This document shows positions 10,465 to 18,968 of a stretch of DNA of 64,000 nucleotides, piece after piece (positions within the stretch are counted from its first letter, which is position 1; every line of letters begins with the position of its first letter). Where the stretch lies: assembly GCF_006439015.1 (NCBI RefSeq), contig NZ_RCZG01000002.1, positions 1 through 64,000 on the forward strand. Reading direction: 5' to 3'. The DNA is from Mycolicibacterium hodleri. Its GTDB lineage: Bacteria > Actinomycetota > Actinomycetes > Mycobacteriales > Mycobacteriaceae. Both the position numbers and the translations under genes were made by a program. The notes under the pieces were generated by a model. It did no database searches, was not told the origin of the DNA, and worked only from the letters and a program-made list of their open reading frames with translations.

Positions 10465-11526
10465 TCAGCCGCCGATGGCGCTCATCGGACGCACCGGTTG
10501 CTCGAATCCAGGGTCGTTGATCCCGTGCCCGGCCGGTTTGGCCCACATCGCCGCACGCCAGGCCGCCTCGATGGCATCGTCGTCGGCGCCTCGGCGCAAG
10601 AGGCGCCGCAGATCTGTCTCCTCGCTCGAGAAGAGGCAGCTGCGAACCTGTCCGTCGGCCGTGAGCCGCGTCCGGTCGCACGCGCCGCAGAATGCGTGCG
10701 AAACCGACGCGATTACGCCGACCGTTGCCGGCCCGCCGTCGACCCGCCACAGCTGCGCGGGCGCCGACCCCCGAGGTGCCGTGTCCGGCACCAGATCGAA
10801 ACTTCGGCGTAGCGCGCTCAGGATCCGATCGGCATCGATCGACTGATCGCGTCGCCATTGATGTCCCGCGTCCAATGGCATCTGCTCGATGATGCGGAGC
10901 TGATAGCCGTGGTCGAGACAGAACCGCAGGAGCGCCACGGCGTCGTCCAAGCCCGTTTCCGGATCGAGCACGGCGTTGACCTTCACCGGTGTCAGTCCAG
11001 CGGCCGCCGCGGCAGCCAGTCCGTCGAGGACGTCGGCGAGTCGGTCGCGACGGGTGATGCGGGCGAAGTGGTCGGCGTCCACCGTGTCCAGTGAGACGTT
11101 CACCCTGTCGAGGCCGGCGGCCTTGAGCGCGACGGCGCGACGGGCGAGTCCGATGCCATTCGTCGTGACCGCCGTCTGCGGACGCGGATGCAAGGCGGTG
11201 GCCGCCGCGATGGCACCCTCGAGATTCCGCGACAGCAGCGGTTCGCCACCGGTGAAGCGGACGTCCGTGATTCCGAGGCGGGTCACGGCGACGGTGAGGA
11301 GACGTTCGAGCTCGTCGAGACGCAACAGGTCGTCGCCAGGTAACCAGTCGAGACCCTCGGCGGGCATGCAGTACGTGCAGCGCAGATTGCATCGATCAGT
11401 CAGCGACACCCGCAGGTCGGTCGCGACCCTACCGAAGGTATCCACCAGCGGTCCGCTCGATGGGCCGGGCGCCACCGACCGCGCCACCGACCGCACGCTG
11501 GGAACGCCGAGGGCCGTCACGGTCAT
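10465..11526 (-). CDS. moaA2: GTP 3',8-cyclase MoaA (radical SAM)
   Basis: A 353-residue enzyme that starts molybdenum cofactor synthesis from GTP. The radical-SAM cluster motif is DRCNLRCTYCMP (CX3CX2C). The second C-terminal cluster is CGACDRTRLTADGQVRSCL. The protein ends with the conserved GG (MSAIGG). FTGGEPLL is also visible. ATG 11524-11526 overlaps the stop of the upstream YccF-like gene (ATGA), so the order of translation is yccF-like, moaA, moaD. Confidence 0.95.
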   Translation of the reverse strand: MTVTALGVPSVRSVARSVAPGPSSGPLVDTFGRVATDLRVSLTDRCNLRCTYCMPAEGLDWLPGDDLLRLDELERLLTVAVTRLGITDVRFTGGEPLLSRNLEGAIAAATALHPRPQTAVTTNGIGLARRAVALKAAGLDRVNVSLDTVDADHFARITRRDRLADVLDGLAAAAAAGLTPVKVNAVLDPETGLDDAVALLRFCLDHGYQLRIIEQMPLDAGHQWRRDQSIDADRILSALRRSFDLVPDTAPRGSAPAQLWRVDGGPATVGVIASVSHAFCGACDRTRLTADGQVRSCLFSSEETDLRRLLRRGADDDAIEAAWRAAMWAKPAGHGINDPGFEQPVRPMSAIGG

Positions 11527-11912
11527 GCGAAGCCACCCTGTGTCGTCGGCACGATCTCCTTGCCCAGCGGGAACAGCGACACCGGGATCAGCTTGAGGTT
11601 GGCGATCGCCAGAGGGATGCCGATGATGGTGATCGCCATGGCGACCGCGGTCACGACGTGACCGATGGCCAACCAGATCCCGCACAGGACCACCCAGATC
11701 ACGTTGCCGATCAACGCCCCGGGGCGTGGGCCCGGCTTCTCGACGACCGTTTGGCCGAACGGCCACAGCGCGTACATCCCGATCCGGAACGCGGCGAAAC
11801 CGAAGGGGATCGTCACGATCAGGATGAAGCACAGAATGCCGGCCAGGAAGTACCCGAGTGCCAGCCACAGGCCGCCGAAGATCAACCAGACCACGTTCAG
11901 GATTACGCGCAT
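11523..11912 (-). CDS. YccF-domain membrane protein (Rv0870c-like)
   Basis: A 129-residue protein made of two similar halves, each with a hydrophobic hairpin ([39 protein letters not shown]) followed by an IPFG/IPLA turn and a PFG/PLG motif. This is the DUF307/YccF arrangement, an inner-membrane family of unknown function. A clear Shine-Dalgarno (GGAGGAG) precedes ATG 11910-11912. It overlaps moaA by four bases; why it is tied to cofactor synthesis is not known. Confidence 0.85.
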   Translation of the reverse strand: MRVILNVVWLIFGGLWLALGYFLAGILCFILIVTIPFGFAAFRIGMYALWPFGQTVVEKPGPRPGALIGNVIWVVLCGIWLAIGHVVTAVAMAITIIGIPLAIANLKLIPVSLFPLGKEIVPTTQGGFA

Positions 11913-12072
11913 GTCTCCTCCATCGGTGGTCCCAGACTACCGACGCCTGCCCGGGCGGGGGTTGATCAGGTTGGCCGCGGGCAGTACTCCATCAGAGCCG
12001 ACTTGTAGGATCATCGCATTCGCGTCCTGCATCGGCGGGACGCGTTCATTGCGAGACGAGCGGGTGAGACCA

Positions 12073-12483
12073 GTGCCGACCGGCAAGGTGAAGTGGTACA
12101 GCGCCGAGAAGGGCTTCGGCTTCGTGTCCCAGGAGGAAGGCGAGGACGTCTACGTGGGCTCCTCAGCGCTTCCGGCGGGAGTGCAGGAGCTGAAGGCCGG
12201 TCAGAAGGTCGAGTTCGGCATCGCTGCGGGGCGTCGCGGACCGCAGGCGCTGAGCCTCAAGGTGATCGAACCGCCCCCGAGCGTCGTTCGCACTCGCCGC
12301 GAAGCGGCCGCGCCCGAGCACAAGCACACGCCCGACGAGCTGCACGGCATGGTCGAGGACATGATCACGCTGCTCGAGGGTTCGGTGCAGCCGGAATTGC
12401 GCAAGGGCCGCTACCCGGACCGCAAGACCGCCCGCCGCATCTCCGAGGTGGTCAAGGCGGTCGCGCAGGAGCTCGACGCCTAA
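12073..12483 (+). CDS. cspB: Cold-shock domain protein CspB
   Basis: 136 residues. The N-terminal ~67 residues are a cold-shock domain with both RNA-binding motifs ([15 protein letters not shown] and [10 protein letters not shown]) and bind single-stranded nucleic acids. The remaining ~65 residues are a helical, charged extension ([16 protein letters not shown] and [19 protein letters not shown]), typical of the mycobacterial CspB subgroup and longer than CspA proteins. The GTG start is set by the onset of CSD homology (PTGKVKW). It diverges from the yccF-like gene across a 160-bp promoter region. Confidence 0.92.
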   Translation: MPTGKVKWYSAEKGFGFVSQEEGEDVYVGSSALPAGVQELKAGQKVEFGIAAGRRGPQALSLKVIEPPPSVVRTRREAAAPEHKHTPDELHGMVEDMITLLEGSVQPELRKGRYPDRKTARRISEVVKAVAQELDA

Positions 12484-12540
12484 GTTTCGGTGCGGGGCCA
12501 GTGTGAACGGGGTGCTCATCGGTTCCGTTCCGCCTGGGTG

Positions 12541-12546
12541 AACAAT
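12541..12546 (+). promoter_or_regulatory. Possible -10 element AACAAT, predicted leaderless start at GTG 12553
   Basis: AACAAT carries the two key bases of TANNNT (A2 and T6) and ends 6 bases before GTG 12553, the start favoured by family alignment. Confidence 0.35.
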
Positions 12547-12552
12547 CGTCAC

Positions 12553-13554
12553 GTGGCTTACGTTGAGGCGGGCGAGTTCAATCGCGACACCAAGTACATC
12601 GAGACCCGGATCACGGTTGACGGTCGCGACGGGTACCCGGTGGAACCCGGCCGATACCGGTTGGTCGTCGCCCGCGCCTGTCCGTGGGCCAACCGCGCCA
12701 TCATCGTTCGTCGACTTCTTGGCTTGGAAGACGTTCTGTCCATCGGCTTTTGCGGCCCGACGCATGACGAGCGCAGTTGGACGTTCGACCTCGACCCCGG
12801 CGGCGTCGACCCCGTCCTGAAGATCCCGCGGCTGCAGGACGCCTACTTCCGGCGTTTCCCGGACTACCCGAAGGGCATCACGGTGCCCGCGATCGTCGAC
12901 GTGCCGACGGGCGCGGTCGTCACCAATGACTTTCCGCAGATGACGCTCGATCTGTCCACCGAGTGGTCCGCTCATCACCGACCCGGTGCGCCGCAGCTCT
13001 ATCCGGAGCCGCTTCGCGACGAGATCGACGAGGTGGCCAAGCGCATATACACCGAGGTGAACAACGGGGTCTACCGATGTGGCTTCGCAGGCTCGCAGAC
13101 GGGCTACGAGGCGGCCTACGACCGGTTGTTCGCCGCGCTGGACTGGCTGTCGGAAAGGCTTGCCGACCAGAGGTTCCTGGTGGGTGAGACGATCACGGAG
13201 GCGGACGTCCGTCTGTTCACCACCCTGGCGCGCTTCGATCCGGTGTATCACGGCCACTTCAAGTGCAACCGTCAGAAGCTCGACGAGATGCCGGTCCTGT
13301 GGGCGTACGCGCGCGACCTGTTTCAGACCCCGGGCTTCGGGGACACCATCGACTTCGTTCAGATCAAGGAGCACTACTACGTCGTGCACGCCGACATCAA
13401 CCCGACCCAGGTGGTGCCGAAGGGGCCGGATCTCGCCAACTGGTTGACACCTCATGGCCGGGAAGCGTTGGGCGGCAACCCGTTCGGTGAGGGCACTCCG
13501 CCCGGGCCGACGCGCGATGGCGAACAGGTGCCCGCCGGACACTCGGCCGCCTAG
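12553..13554 (+). CDS. Glutathionyl-hydroquinone reductase family (GST fold; probably mycothiol-linked)
   Basis: A 333-residue protein of the Xi-class GST/YqjG/ECM4 family. The N-terminus has FNRDTKYIETRI, then the catalytic CPWA motif with Cys43 (VVARACPWANR). An all-alpha C-terminal GST domain follows (FLVGETITEADVRLFTTLARFDPVYHGHFKCN). Family members reduce thiol-conjugated quinones. Mycobacteria lack glutathione, so mycothiol is the likely co-substrate (inference). In-frame GTGs at 12490 and 12538 are alternative starts. It converges with the DUF2771 gene; both stops share CTAG (13551-13554). Confidence 0.8.
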   Translation: MAYVEAGEFNRDTKYIETRITVDGRDGYPVEPGRYRLVVARACPWANRAIIVRRLLGLEDVLSIGFCGPTHDERSWTFDLDPGGVDPVLKIPRLQDAYFRRFPDYPKGITVPAIVDVPTGAVVTNDFPQMTLDLSTEWSAHHRPGAPQLYPEPLRDEIDEVAKRIYTEVNNGVYRCGFAGSQTGYEAAYDRLFAALDWLSERLADQRFLVGETITEADVRLFTTLARFDPVYHGHFKCNRQKLDEMPVLWAYARDLFQTPGFGDTIDFVQIKEHYYVVHADINPTQVVPKGPDLANWLTPHGREALGGNPFGEGTPPGPTRDGEQVPAGHSAA

Positions 13555-14036
13555 GGCCAGACGGTCGCCACGGACCACTCCGCGTGCGGCCAGGGGAACT
13601 CGTTGTTCTGTTCGTCGCGGACCAGCGTGGGCAGTTGGACCGCGATGCCGGTCAACCGGCCCCTACGAGGGTCGACCGTCGGGATGGTGACGGCGAGCTT
13701 GGTGTCGGGCCGAAATTCGTCGACGGCCGATCCGCCGCTTTCGTAGGCGCGGATGAGAATCCATGGCGCCCTGGCGACGGCGGCCGGCACGGACAGCTGC
13801 ACCGGATTCCGAGGGTTGACGGCCAGCACGCCGACCGTCCGGGGAATGTCGCACCTGGTGATCTCGAAGACGTCGCAATACCGATAGGGCCCGACCCTCA
13901 CCAGCTGCCCGTGTGAGAAGGCGCTGATCTCGGGATGTTCGGGTACGGGAGTGCGGGTGAGCCGCCAGATGAGCGCGCCGGTACCGCTGGACGCGATGAC
14001 CGCGACCGCCAGCAGGACGACGATGACGCGCTTCAC
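13551..14036 (-). CDS. DUF2771 family exported or anchored protein (Rv0875c-like)
   Basis: 161 residues. An N-terminal hydrophobic segment (VIVVLLAVAVIASSGTGALIW) acts as a signal or membrane anchor. A soluble domain follows with a Cys pair (RYCDVFEITRCDIP) that could form a disulfide outside the cell. This matches mycobacterial DUF2771 proteins of unknown role. The GTG start overlaps the stop of the upstream MFS gene (GTGA), so the two are co-expressed. Confidence 0.8.
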   Translation of the reverse strand: MKRVIVVLLAVAVIASSGTGALIWRLTRTPVPEHPEISAFSHGQLVRVGPYRYCDVFEITRCDIPRTVGVLAVNPRNPVQLSVPAAVARAPWILIRAYESGGSAVDEFRPDTKLAVTIPTVDPRRGRLTGIAVQLPTLVRDEQNNEFPWPHAEWSVATVWP

Positions 14037-15682
14037 TCGCGCACCGCCGATGCCGTGCCGCGATTCTCCTGTTCGGCGAACACCGGCCGGTTGCCGCCCA
14101 ACCCTGGAATCAGTGAATCGCCGCCGTTGCTCACCAGGGTTTGTGCCAATCCGAGGATCAGTACGGCGGTTATCGCGGTGAAGCCCACCCACAGGTCGGT
14201 GTAGATCAGCACTCCCGTTGCGCCGCCCGCTACCCAGGCGAGTTGCAACAGCGACTCGGAACGTCCGAAGGCCGACGCGCGGGACTCCTCGGGCAGGTCG
14301 TCCTGCAGTGAGGCGTCGAGCGACGCCTTGGCGACGGCACTGGCCCCCGAGGTGACCAGCGTGGCCAACGCGGCCACGTACAGATTTCCGGAGACGGCCG
14401 TCGCCAACGACATCACCGTGACGGCGGTGGCCGCGCGCACCACCAGGCGTGACGGGTTCCCGAGCTGGAGTCGTGCCGCCGTGAAGTTACCCGCGAAGTT
14501 GCCGATCCCCGCGGCCGCGCCAATCAGACCGAGGATGCGCAGCTGTTCCCAACCGCTGGCGTCGTGTGACTTGGCGACGAAGGCCGGATAGAGGAATAGG
14601 AAGCCCACCATCACCTTGATGGTGCAGTTACCCCACAAAGCGGTAATGATGTTGCGGCCCAACGGCTGTCGCGTCTTCCCAGACATCCCAGACTCAGGTA
14701 GGCGGCGGAACGTCTCGGTGGGTCCGTGATAGCTCAGCGTGGTCGGGACCTCGCCCTCGGTGACCTCCACCCACTTCGGGATGCGCATCGATAGGAAGGC
14801 GCCCACGACCGTCACGGCCACGCACACGTACAACGCGCCAGGCAGGTGGAAGAGCGCGAACAGGTACTCGACGCCGGCGGCGATCGCGCCACCGAGAATG
14901 GTGCCGCCAAGCAGACCGAACATGGTCAGCCGCGAGTTCACGCGGACCAGGTCGATGGAGGGCGGCAGCACGCGGGGCGTCACGGCGCTGCGCAGCACGC
15001 TGAACGACTTCGAGAGGACCATCATGCCCAGCGCGCAGGGGTACAGCACCCAGGGCGGGAAGCCGCCGGTGGCGGGGTCGTAGTTCGCGATGAGGACGAC
15101 GGCCAGCCCGGTACGTGCGGCGAACGACGCGGCGAGTGCAACGCGGCGGCCGTGTTGCAGTCGGTCGATCGCGGGGCCGATCAACGGGGCGATGACGGCG
15201 AACGGCGCGATGGTGATGAGCAGGTACAGCGCCACCTTGCTCTTGCTCTCGCCGGAGGCGGCCGCGAAGAACAACGTATTGGCAAGTGCGACCGCCATGG
15301 CGGAGTCGGCCGCGAAGTTGGCCATCACCGGGTAGGTCAGCGCCGTCAGGCCCGACTTGTCGGCGCCGTCGGCGGTAGCGGCTCTCTGGAAGAGTCCGTA
15401 CATCTTCGTGCCCATTTCGCGGCCACGGCCTGCGGCGCCCCTCGGCCTGCCCGCGGTCTGCCCGATGCCACCGGGAGGATGGTCGTGAGCGTCGGTGCGA
15501 TGGCCTGGGCCATGGGTCTTGTCGATCGGCGGCAGCCATCGGTTGGCGCTCGACGGGCTGCTCGGGTAGTTCGCCATGCCGGGATGTTCGCCGCGGTGAC
15601 CTCCCGGTGGACGCGGCGGGTGGTATCGAGGGTTTCGCGAGTCATCGGGCCCCGCGGAGGGGTCGGGTCGCGAACCAGTCAC
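14033..15682 (-). CDS. MFS transporter (Rv0876c-like)
   Basis: A 549-residue integral membrane protein. After a polar, Pro/Gly-rich N-terminal ~100 residues come about 12 hydrophobic segments (for example YLLITIAPFAVIAPLIGPAI, and FGLLGGTILGGAIAAGVEYL), with an MFS-like DRLQHGRR loop. The substrate is unknown. GTG 15680-15682 was chosen because it gives the length expected for Rv0876c and upstream sequence lacks membrane or conserved character; AACAAT lies 7 bases before it and could be a -10 for leaderless transcription. Confidence 0.83.
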   Translation of the reverse strand: MTGSRPDPSAGPDDSRNPRYHPPRPPGGHRGEHPGMANYPSSPSSANRWLPPIDKTHGPGHRTDAHDHPPGGIGQTAGRPRGAAGRGREMGTKMYGLFQRAATADGADKSGLTALTYPVMANFAADSAMAVALANTLFFAAASGESKSKVALYLLITIAPFAVIAPLIGPAIDRLQHGRRVALAASFAARTGLAVVLIANYDPATGGFPPWVLYPCALGMMVLSKSFSVLRSAVTPRVLPPSIDLVRVNSRLTMFGLLGGTILGGAIAAGVEYLFALFHLPGALYVCVAVTVVGAFLSMRIPKWVEVTEGEVPTTLSYHGPTETFRRLPESGMSGKTRQPLGRNIITALWGNCTIKVMVGFLFLYPAFVAKSHDASGWEQLRILGLIGAAAGIGNFAGNFTAARLQLGNPSRLVVRAATAVTVMSLATAVSGNLYVAALATLVTSGASAVAKASLDASLQDDLPEESRASAFGRSESLLQLAWVAGGATGVLIYTDLWVGFTAITAVLILGLAQTLVSNGGDSLIPGLGGNRPVFAEQENRGTASAVRE

Positions 15683-15765
15683 GTCGTCGATTGTTCCCCA
15701 TGCGGCGCAGCGTCGCCCGCAGGGCGGCCGGTGTGGCTTTGCTCCCAGGGCGTCAGGCAGTATTG

Positions 15766-16626
15766 ATGGCGATGGACAGCATGATCGAACCGGCCGGGCA
15801 GGCCGCCGACGACCTCGTGACCGAACAGCCGCAGCCGAGCGCAGAAGTGGCAGCGGTGCTGACGGGCGCCGTGGACGTGGCGCGCACGGCAATCTTGGAG
15901 TTCGAGGGCGGTGCCGATGTCGACGGTCTCGTCGGCGAATACCTCGGTGTCAGTGTCAACGACCAGAGTGCCGCGACGCACCGATTCCTGGCGTCCATGC
16001 CCGGGTATCAGGGTTGGCAGTGGGCTGTGGTCGTGGCAGCGCACCCAGGTGCAGATCACGCCACGATCAGCGAAGTGGTGCTGGTGCCAGGCCCGACGGC
16101 GCTGATTGCGCCGCAATGGGTGCCGTGGCACGACCGGGTCCAGCCGGGCGATCTGAGCCCGGGCGACCTCCTCGCGACCCCCGTCGACGATCCGCGGCTG
16201 GTGCCGGGCTACATGTCCTCCGGTGACGAGGAACTCGACGAGCTGGCCTCCGAGGTGGGATTCGGCAAGAGCCAGGTGCTCAGCCAATGGGGTCGGACCG
16301 AGGCGGCGGAACGCTGGTACGACAGCGAGTACGGGCCGGGTTCGCCGATGGCGCGCGCCACCCGCAAGGTGTGTCGCGACTGCGCCTATTACTTGTCGCT
16401 CTCCGGTTCGCTCGGCACGCTGTTCGGAGTGTGCGCCAACGAGATGTCGGCCGACGGACACGTCGTCGCGGGCGAGTACGGCTGCGGAGCGCACTCGGAC
16501 ACCCCGCAGCCTGCCACCATCGGGTCGCCGATGTTCGATCCGTTTGACGACGGCGTTCTCGACCTAGCCCAGCCCGCCGCCCAGGCCCAGCCGGCCGCCC
16601 AGGCCGAGCCCGCCTCCCAGGCCTAG
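15766..16626 (+). CDS. DUF3027 family protein (Rv0877-like)
   Basis: About 286 residues. The C-terminal half has a conserved Cys set: CRDCAYY, then GVCANEMSADG and GCGAHSD. This spacing suggests a zinc-binding fold, as in DUF3027 proteins. The central region includes YQGWQWAVVVAAHPG and VLVPGPTALIAPQWVPW. The last ~18 residues are an Ala/Gln/Pro repeat (QPAAQA repeated). ATG 15766 or ATG 15772 may start it. Function is unknown. It converges with the SRPBCC gene, sharing the CTAG stop overlap at 16623-16626. Confidence 0.8.
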   Translation: MAMDSMIEPAGQAADDLVTEQPQPSAEVAAVLTGAVDVARTAILEFEGGADVDGLVGEYLGVSVNDQSAATHRFLASMPGYQGWQWAVVVAAHPGADHATISEVVLVPGPTALIAPQWVPWHDRVQPGDLSPGDLLATPVDDPRLVPGYMSSGDEELDELASEVGFGKSQVLSQWGRTEAAERWYDSEYGPGSPMARATRKVCRDCAYYLSLSGSLGTLFGVCANEMSADGHVVAGEYGCGAHSDTPQPATIGSPMFDPFDDGVLDLAQPAAQAQPAAQAEPASQA

Positions 16627-17075
16627 CCTTCGGCGGCCGCCTTGATGCGGCCCAAAGAGGCGGTCATTCCGTCGATCAGCTCCCGCTCGAAACTGGGCAC
16701 TCCGCCCATCACGGCGTTGACCAGGAGATTGGACACCGGCTTCACGCCGTTCTCGGCATGGCGGCTCTCGACCAGTCGGGTGCCGGTCGCGGTCGGCTCC
16801 AGCTCATAGGTCCAGACGGTGTTGTTTTCGTTGACCCGGAAGGCCAGTTTGCGTTCCGGAATCACCTCGGTGACCCGGCTGGTCGTCGGCCAGAACAGAA
16901 AGTTGCGCCGATTGACGTTGACGGTCCTGGTTCCTGGACGAAGTGGCCCGAAGGCCTTCATGAGCCGACACTGCGGACTCCACCGCGGCATCTGCCGGAA
17001 ATCGGACACCAGCGCCCACACCTTCTCCGGTGAGGCATCGATGTCGATCTCGGCCTGTAACAGGGCTTCGGCCAT
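16623..17075 (-). CDS. SRPBCC (START-like) family protein
   Basis: 150 residues of polyketide cyclase/Bet v1-type fold: it begins AEIDIDASPEKVWALVSDF, has WSPQC in the second helix region and ends GRIKAAAEG. Such proteins bind hydrophobic ligands; the ligand is unknown. ATG 17073-17075 was selected because a strong Shine-Dalgarno (GGAGGAG) lies 4 bases upstream. It is probably the second gene of an operon with the DUF2530 gene, whose end lies 16 bases upstream. Confidence 0.8.
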   Translation of the reverse strand: MAEALLQAEIDIDASPEKVWALVSDFRQMPRWSPQCRLMKAFGPLRPGTRTVNVNRRNFLFWPTTSRVTEVIPERKLAFRVNENNTVWTYELEPTATGTRLVESRHAENGVKPVSNLLVNAVMGGVPSFERELIDGMTASLGRIKAAAEG

Positions 17076-17091
17076 TACTCCTCCATCGGGT

Positions 17092-17373
17092 TCAGTGAAT
17101 ACCGCGCTGCGCGCCACGGGAGCCGCGACGGACGGCGCTACGTTGCCACAGGAAGATCGAGGTGCCCAACACGCCCACGCCGAGACCTGCCACCGTGACG
17201 GGGCGCCAGTCGTGCAATCCGGGGACCGTGAAGGCCAGCGTCACCGCGACCAGCCAGCCCGCTGCAATCACGCAGATGACGGGCCATGGCTCCAGCAGGA
17301 TGTCGGGTAGCGCCGGGGGAGTCGGCGGATCGTCTCGGAGTGGCGGGATCGGCTCGGGGGAGGTGGCATCCAT
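17092..17373 (-). CDS. DUF2530 small membrane protein (Rv0879c-like)
   Basis: 93 residues: a Pro-rich acidic N-terminus followed by two hydrophobic segments ([19 protein letters not shown] and [18 protein letters not shown]) and a basic C-terminus ([14 protein letters not shown]). This predicts two membrane helices with the C-terminus in the cytoplasm. It is conserved next to the MarR/SpoU genes in mycobacteria. No function is known. Confidence 0.8.
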   Translation of the reverse strand: MDATSPEPIPPLRDDPPTPPALPDILLEPWPVICVIAAGWLVAVTLAFTVPGLHDWRPVTVAGLGVGVLGTSIFLWQRSAVRRGSRGAQRGIH

Positions 17374-17381
17374 CCCGGATC

Positions 17382-17387
17382 AACCTA
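17382..17387 (-). promoter_or_regulatory. -10 element TAGGTT of the DUF2530 gene
   Basis: On the minus strand TAGGTT ends 8 bases before ATG 17373, giving a leader of at most one or two bases. It faces away from the MarR promoter 24 bp to the right. Confidence 0.4.
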
Positions 17388-17410
17388 GTGGATTCCCGTG
17401 CTCGTGTCGG

Positions 17411-17416
17411 TACTGT
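17411..17416 (+). promoter_or_regulatory. -10 element TACTGT of the MarR gene, predicted leaderless
   Basis: TACTGT ends 7 bases before GTG 17424, placing the transcription start on the start codon. Confidence 0.5.
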
Positions 17417-17423
17417 TTGCGTC

Positions 17424-17858
17424 GTGACCGACCCCGACGCCCGGCTGGCCAGCGACCTGTCGCTGGCCGTGGTGCGACTCGCGCGACAACTGCGCTTCCG
17501 TCGTCCGGACTCACCGGTGTCGTTGTCTCAGCTGTCGGCGCTGGCGACGCTCGCCAAGGAGGGTCCGATCACCCCGGGCGCGTTGGCCATCCGCGAGCGG
17601 GTCCGGCCGCCGTCGATGACCCGGGTCATCGCCTCACTGGCCGAGCTGGGGTTCGTCGATCGCCGCTCGCATCCGGACGACGGGCGTCAGGTGCTGGTGT
17701 CTGTGTCCCGCGCCGGCCACGACTTGATCGACATCGAGCGCCGCGCCAGCCAGGAGTGGCTTCAGCAGCGTTTGGACGAACTTCAACCGGACCAACGCAA
17801 GACGCTGGTGGCGGCGGCCGATCTGATGTCCGCGATCGTGGACGAAGGCGGCGCTTGA
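17424..17858 (+). CDS. MarR family transcriptional regulator (Rv0880-like)
   Basis: A 144-residue winged-helix regulator. The DNA-binding region is [32 protein letters not shown] followed by the wing [11 protein letters not shown]. Flanking helices provide dimerisation. MarR proteins normally repress neighbouring genes and release DNA on binding a small ligand; here the divergent DUF2530 gene and its own operon are the likely targets. Its stop overlaps the TTG start of the SpoU methyltransferase (TTGA). Confidence 0.9.
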   Translation: MTDPDARLASDLSLAVVRLARQLRFRRPDSPVSLSQLSALATLAKEGPITPGALAIRERVRPPSMTRVIASLAELGFVDRRSHPDDGRQVLVSVSRAGHDLIDIERRASQEWLQQRLDELQPDQRKTLVAAADLMSAIVDEGGA

Positions 17859-18664
17859 CCCAGGTAATAGACGTCTACGACCCCTCCGATCCCCGGCTGG
17901 ACGACTTCCGTGATCTGAACAGCATCGACCGCAGACCGGACCTGCCCAGCGGCAAGGGGCTCGTGATCGCCGAGGGGGTGCTGGTGGTGCAGCGCATGCT
18001 GGCGTCGCGGTTCGAACCGAGGGGGTTCCTGGGCACCGACCGCAGGCTAGGGGAGCTGAGCGACGACCTCGAGAGGACCGAGGCTCCGTTCTACCGGGCG
18101 AGTGCCGAGGTGATGGCCGACGTCATCGGATTCCACCTCAACCGCGGTGTGCTGGCGGCGGCGCCGCGTCCACCCGAGCTGTCGATCTCACAGGTGATCG
18201 AGGGAGCCCGCACCATCGCGGTGCTCGAGGGCGTCAACGATCACGAGAACCTCGGCTCCGTGTTCCGCAATGCGGCGGGCCTCGGCGTGGACACGGTCGT
18301 CTTCGGTCTCGGATGCGCCGACCCGCTCTATCGACGGGCCGTGCGGGTGTCCATGGGGCATGCCCTCCTGGTGCCCTATGCCTGGGCGAATAGTTGGCCC
18401 GGTGATATCGAGCTGTTGCGGGACAACGGGTTTCGTGTCCTCGCGATGACACCCAATCCCGAAGCGCAGACGCTGGCGACCGCCATGGAGGGGCTGGCGC
18501 GCGACCGGGTGGCGATCCTCGTCGGCGCCGAAGGGCCGGGTCTACACGCGCGGACCATGCGGGCTAGTGACGTGCGGGTGCGGATCCCCATGGCCAGGGG
18601 CACGGACTCGTTGAACGTGGCCACTGCAGCGGCACTGGCCTTCTACGAGCGCGCGCGACGATAA
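17855..18664 (+). CDS. SpoU/TrmH family RNA 2'-O-methyltransferase (Rv0881-like)
   Basis: A 269-residue SPOUT methyltransferase. An N-terminal L30e-like substrate-binding domain ([17 protein letters not shown]) precedes the knotted SAM-binding domain with motif 1 [19 protein letters not shown], motif 2 LVGAEGPGL and motif 3 [22 protein letters not shown]. It probably methylates the 2'-OH of a nucleotide in rRNA or tRNA. The TTG at 17855 overlapping the MarR stop is the best-placed start and begins homology; it is an unusual start codon. Confidence 0.87.
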   Translation: MTQVIDVYDPSDPRLDDFRDLNSIDRRPDLPSGKGLVIAEGVLVVQRMLASRFEPRGFLGTDRRLGELSDDLERTEAPFYRASAEVMADVIGFHLNRGVLAAAPRPPELSISQVIEGARTIAVLEGVNDHENLGSVFRNAAGLGVDTVVFGLGCADPLYRRAVRVSMGHALLVPYAWANSWPGDIELLRDNGFRVLAMTPNPEAQTLATAMEGLARDRVAILVGAEGPGLHARTMRASDVRVRIPMARGTDSLNVATAAALAFYERARR

Positions 18665-18667
18665 ACT
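18662..18667 (+). promoter_or_regulatory. -10 element TAAACT of the DUF2537 gene, predicted leaderless
   Basis: TAAACT includes the TAA stop of the preceding methyltransferase and ends 6 bases before GTG 18674. Confidence 0.5.
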
Positions 18668-18673
18668 CGCCAC

Positions 18674-18955
18674 GTGAATGAGGACGCGACGCCGTGGGGA
18701 ACCGGGCTGACGGTGGCCGCGTTCGTCGCCGCCGTGACTGCTGGCGCGATCGTCGTCCTGAGCTTGGGTCTGACCCGGGTGCATCCACTGTTGGCGGTCG
18801 GCCTGAACCTGGTGGCCGTCGGCGGATTGGCGCCGACGGTCTGGGGTTGGCGGACCCGGCCGGTGTGGCGGTGGTTCGTGCTCGGCAGCGGGGTCGGGGT
18901 GGCCGCAGGATGGCTGGTGCTACTCGCGATGGCGATCGGATCGTTCGTCGCTTGA
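18674..18955 (+). CDS. DUF2537 small membrane protein (Rv0882-like)
   Basis: 93 residues with three hydrophobic segments (TVAAFVAAVTAGAIVVLSLG; PLLAVGLNLVAVGGLAPTVW; FVLGSGVGVAAGWLVLLAMA), predicting a three-helix membrane protein. Conserved between the SpoU gene and sepH in mycobacteria; function unknown. It starts nine bases after the methyltransferase stop and may also have its own leaderless promoter. Confidence 0.8.
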   Translation: MNEDATPWGTGLTVAAFVAAVTAGAIVVLSLGLTRVHPLLAVGLNLVAVGGLAPTVWGWRTRPVWRWFVLGSGVGVAAGWLVLLAMAIGSFVA

Positions 18956-18968
18956 GCCGTCAGCGAGC

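Noticed and set aside
12163..13578. Long open frame antisense to cspB, the GST-fold gene and the start of the next gene
   Set aside because: It covers strongly conserved genes on the other strand, and its translation (His/Arg/Val-rich) has no domain pattern. High G+C makes such antisense frames common.
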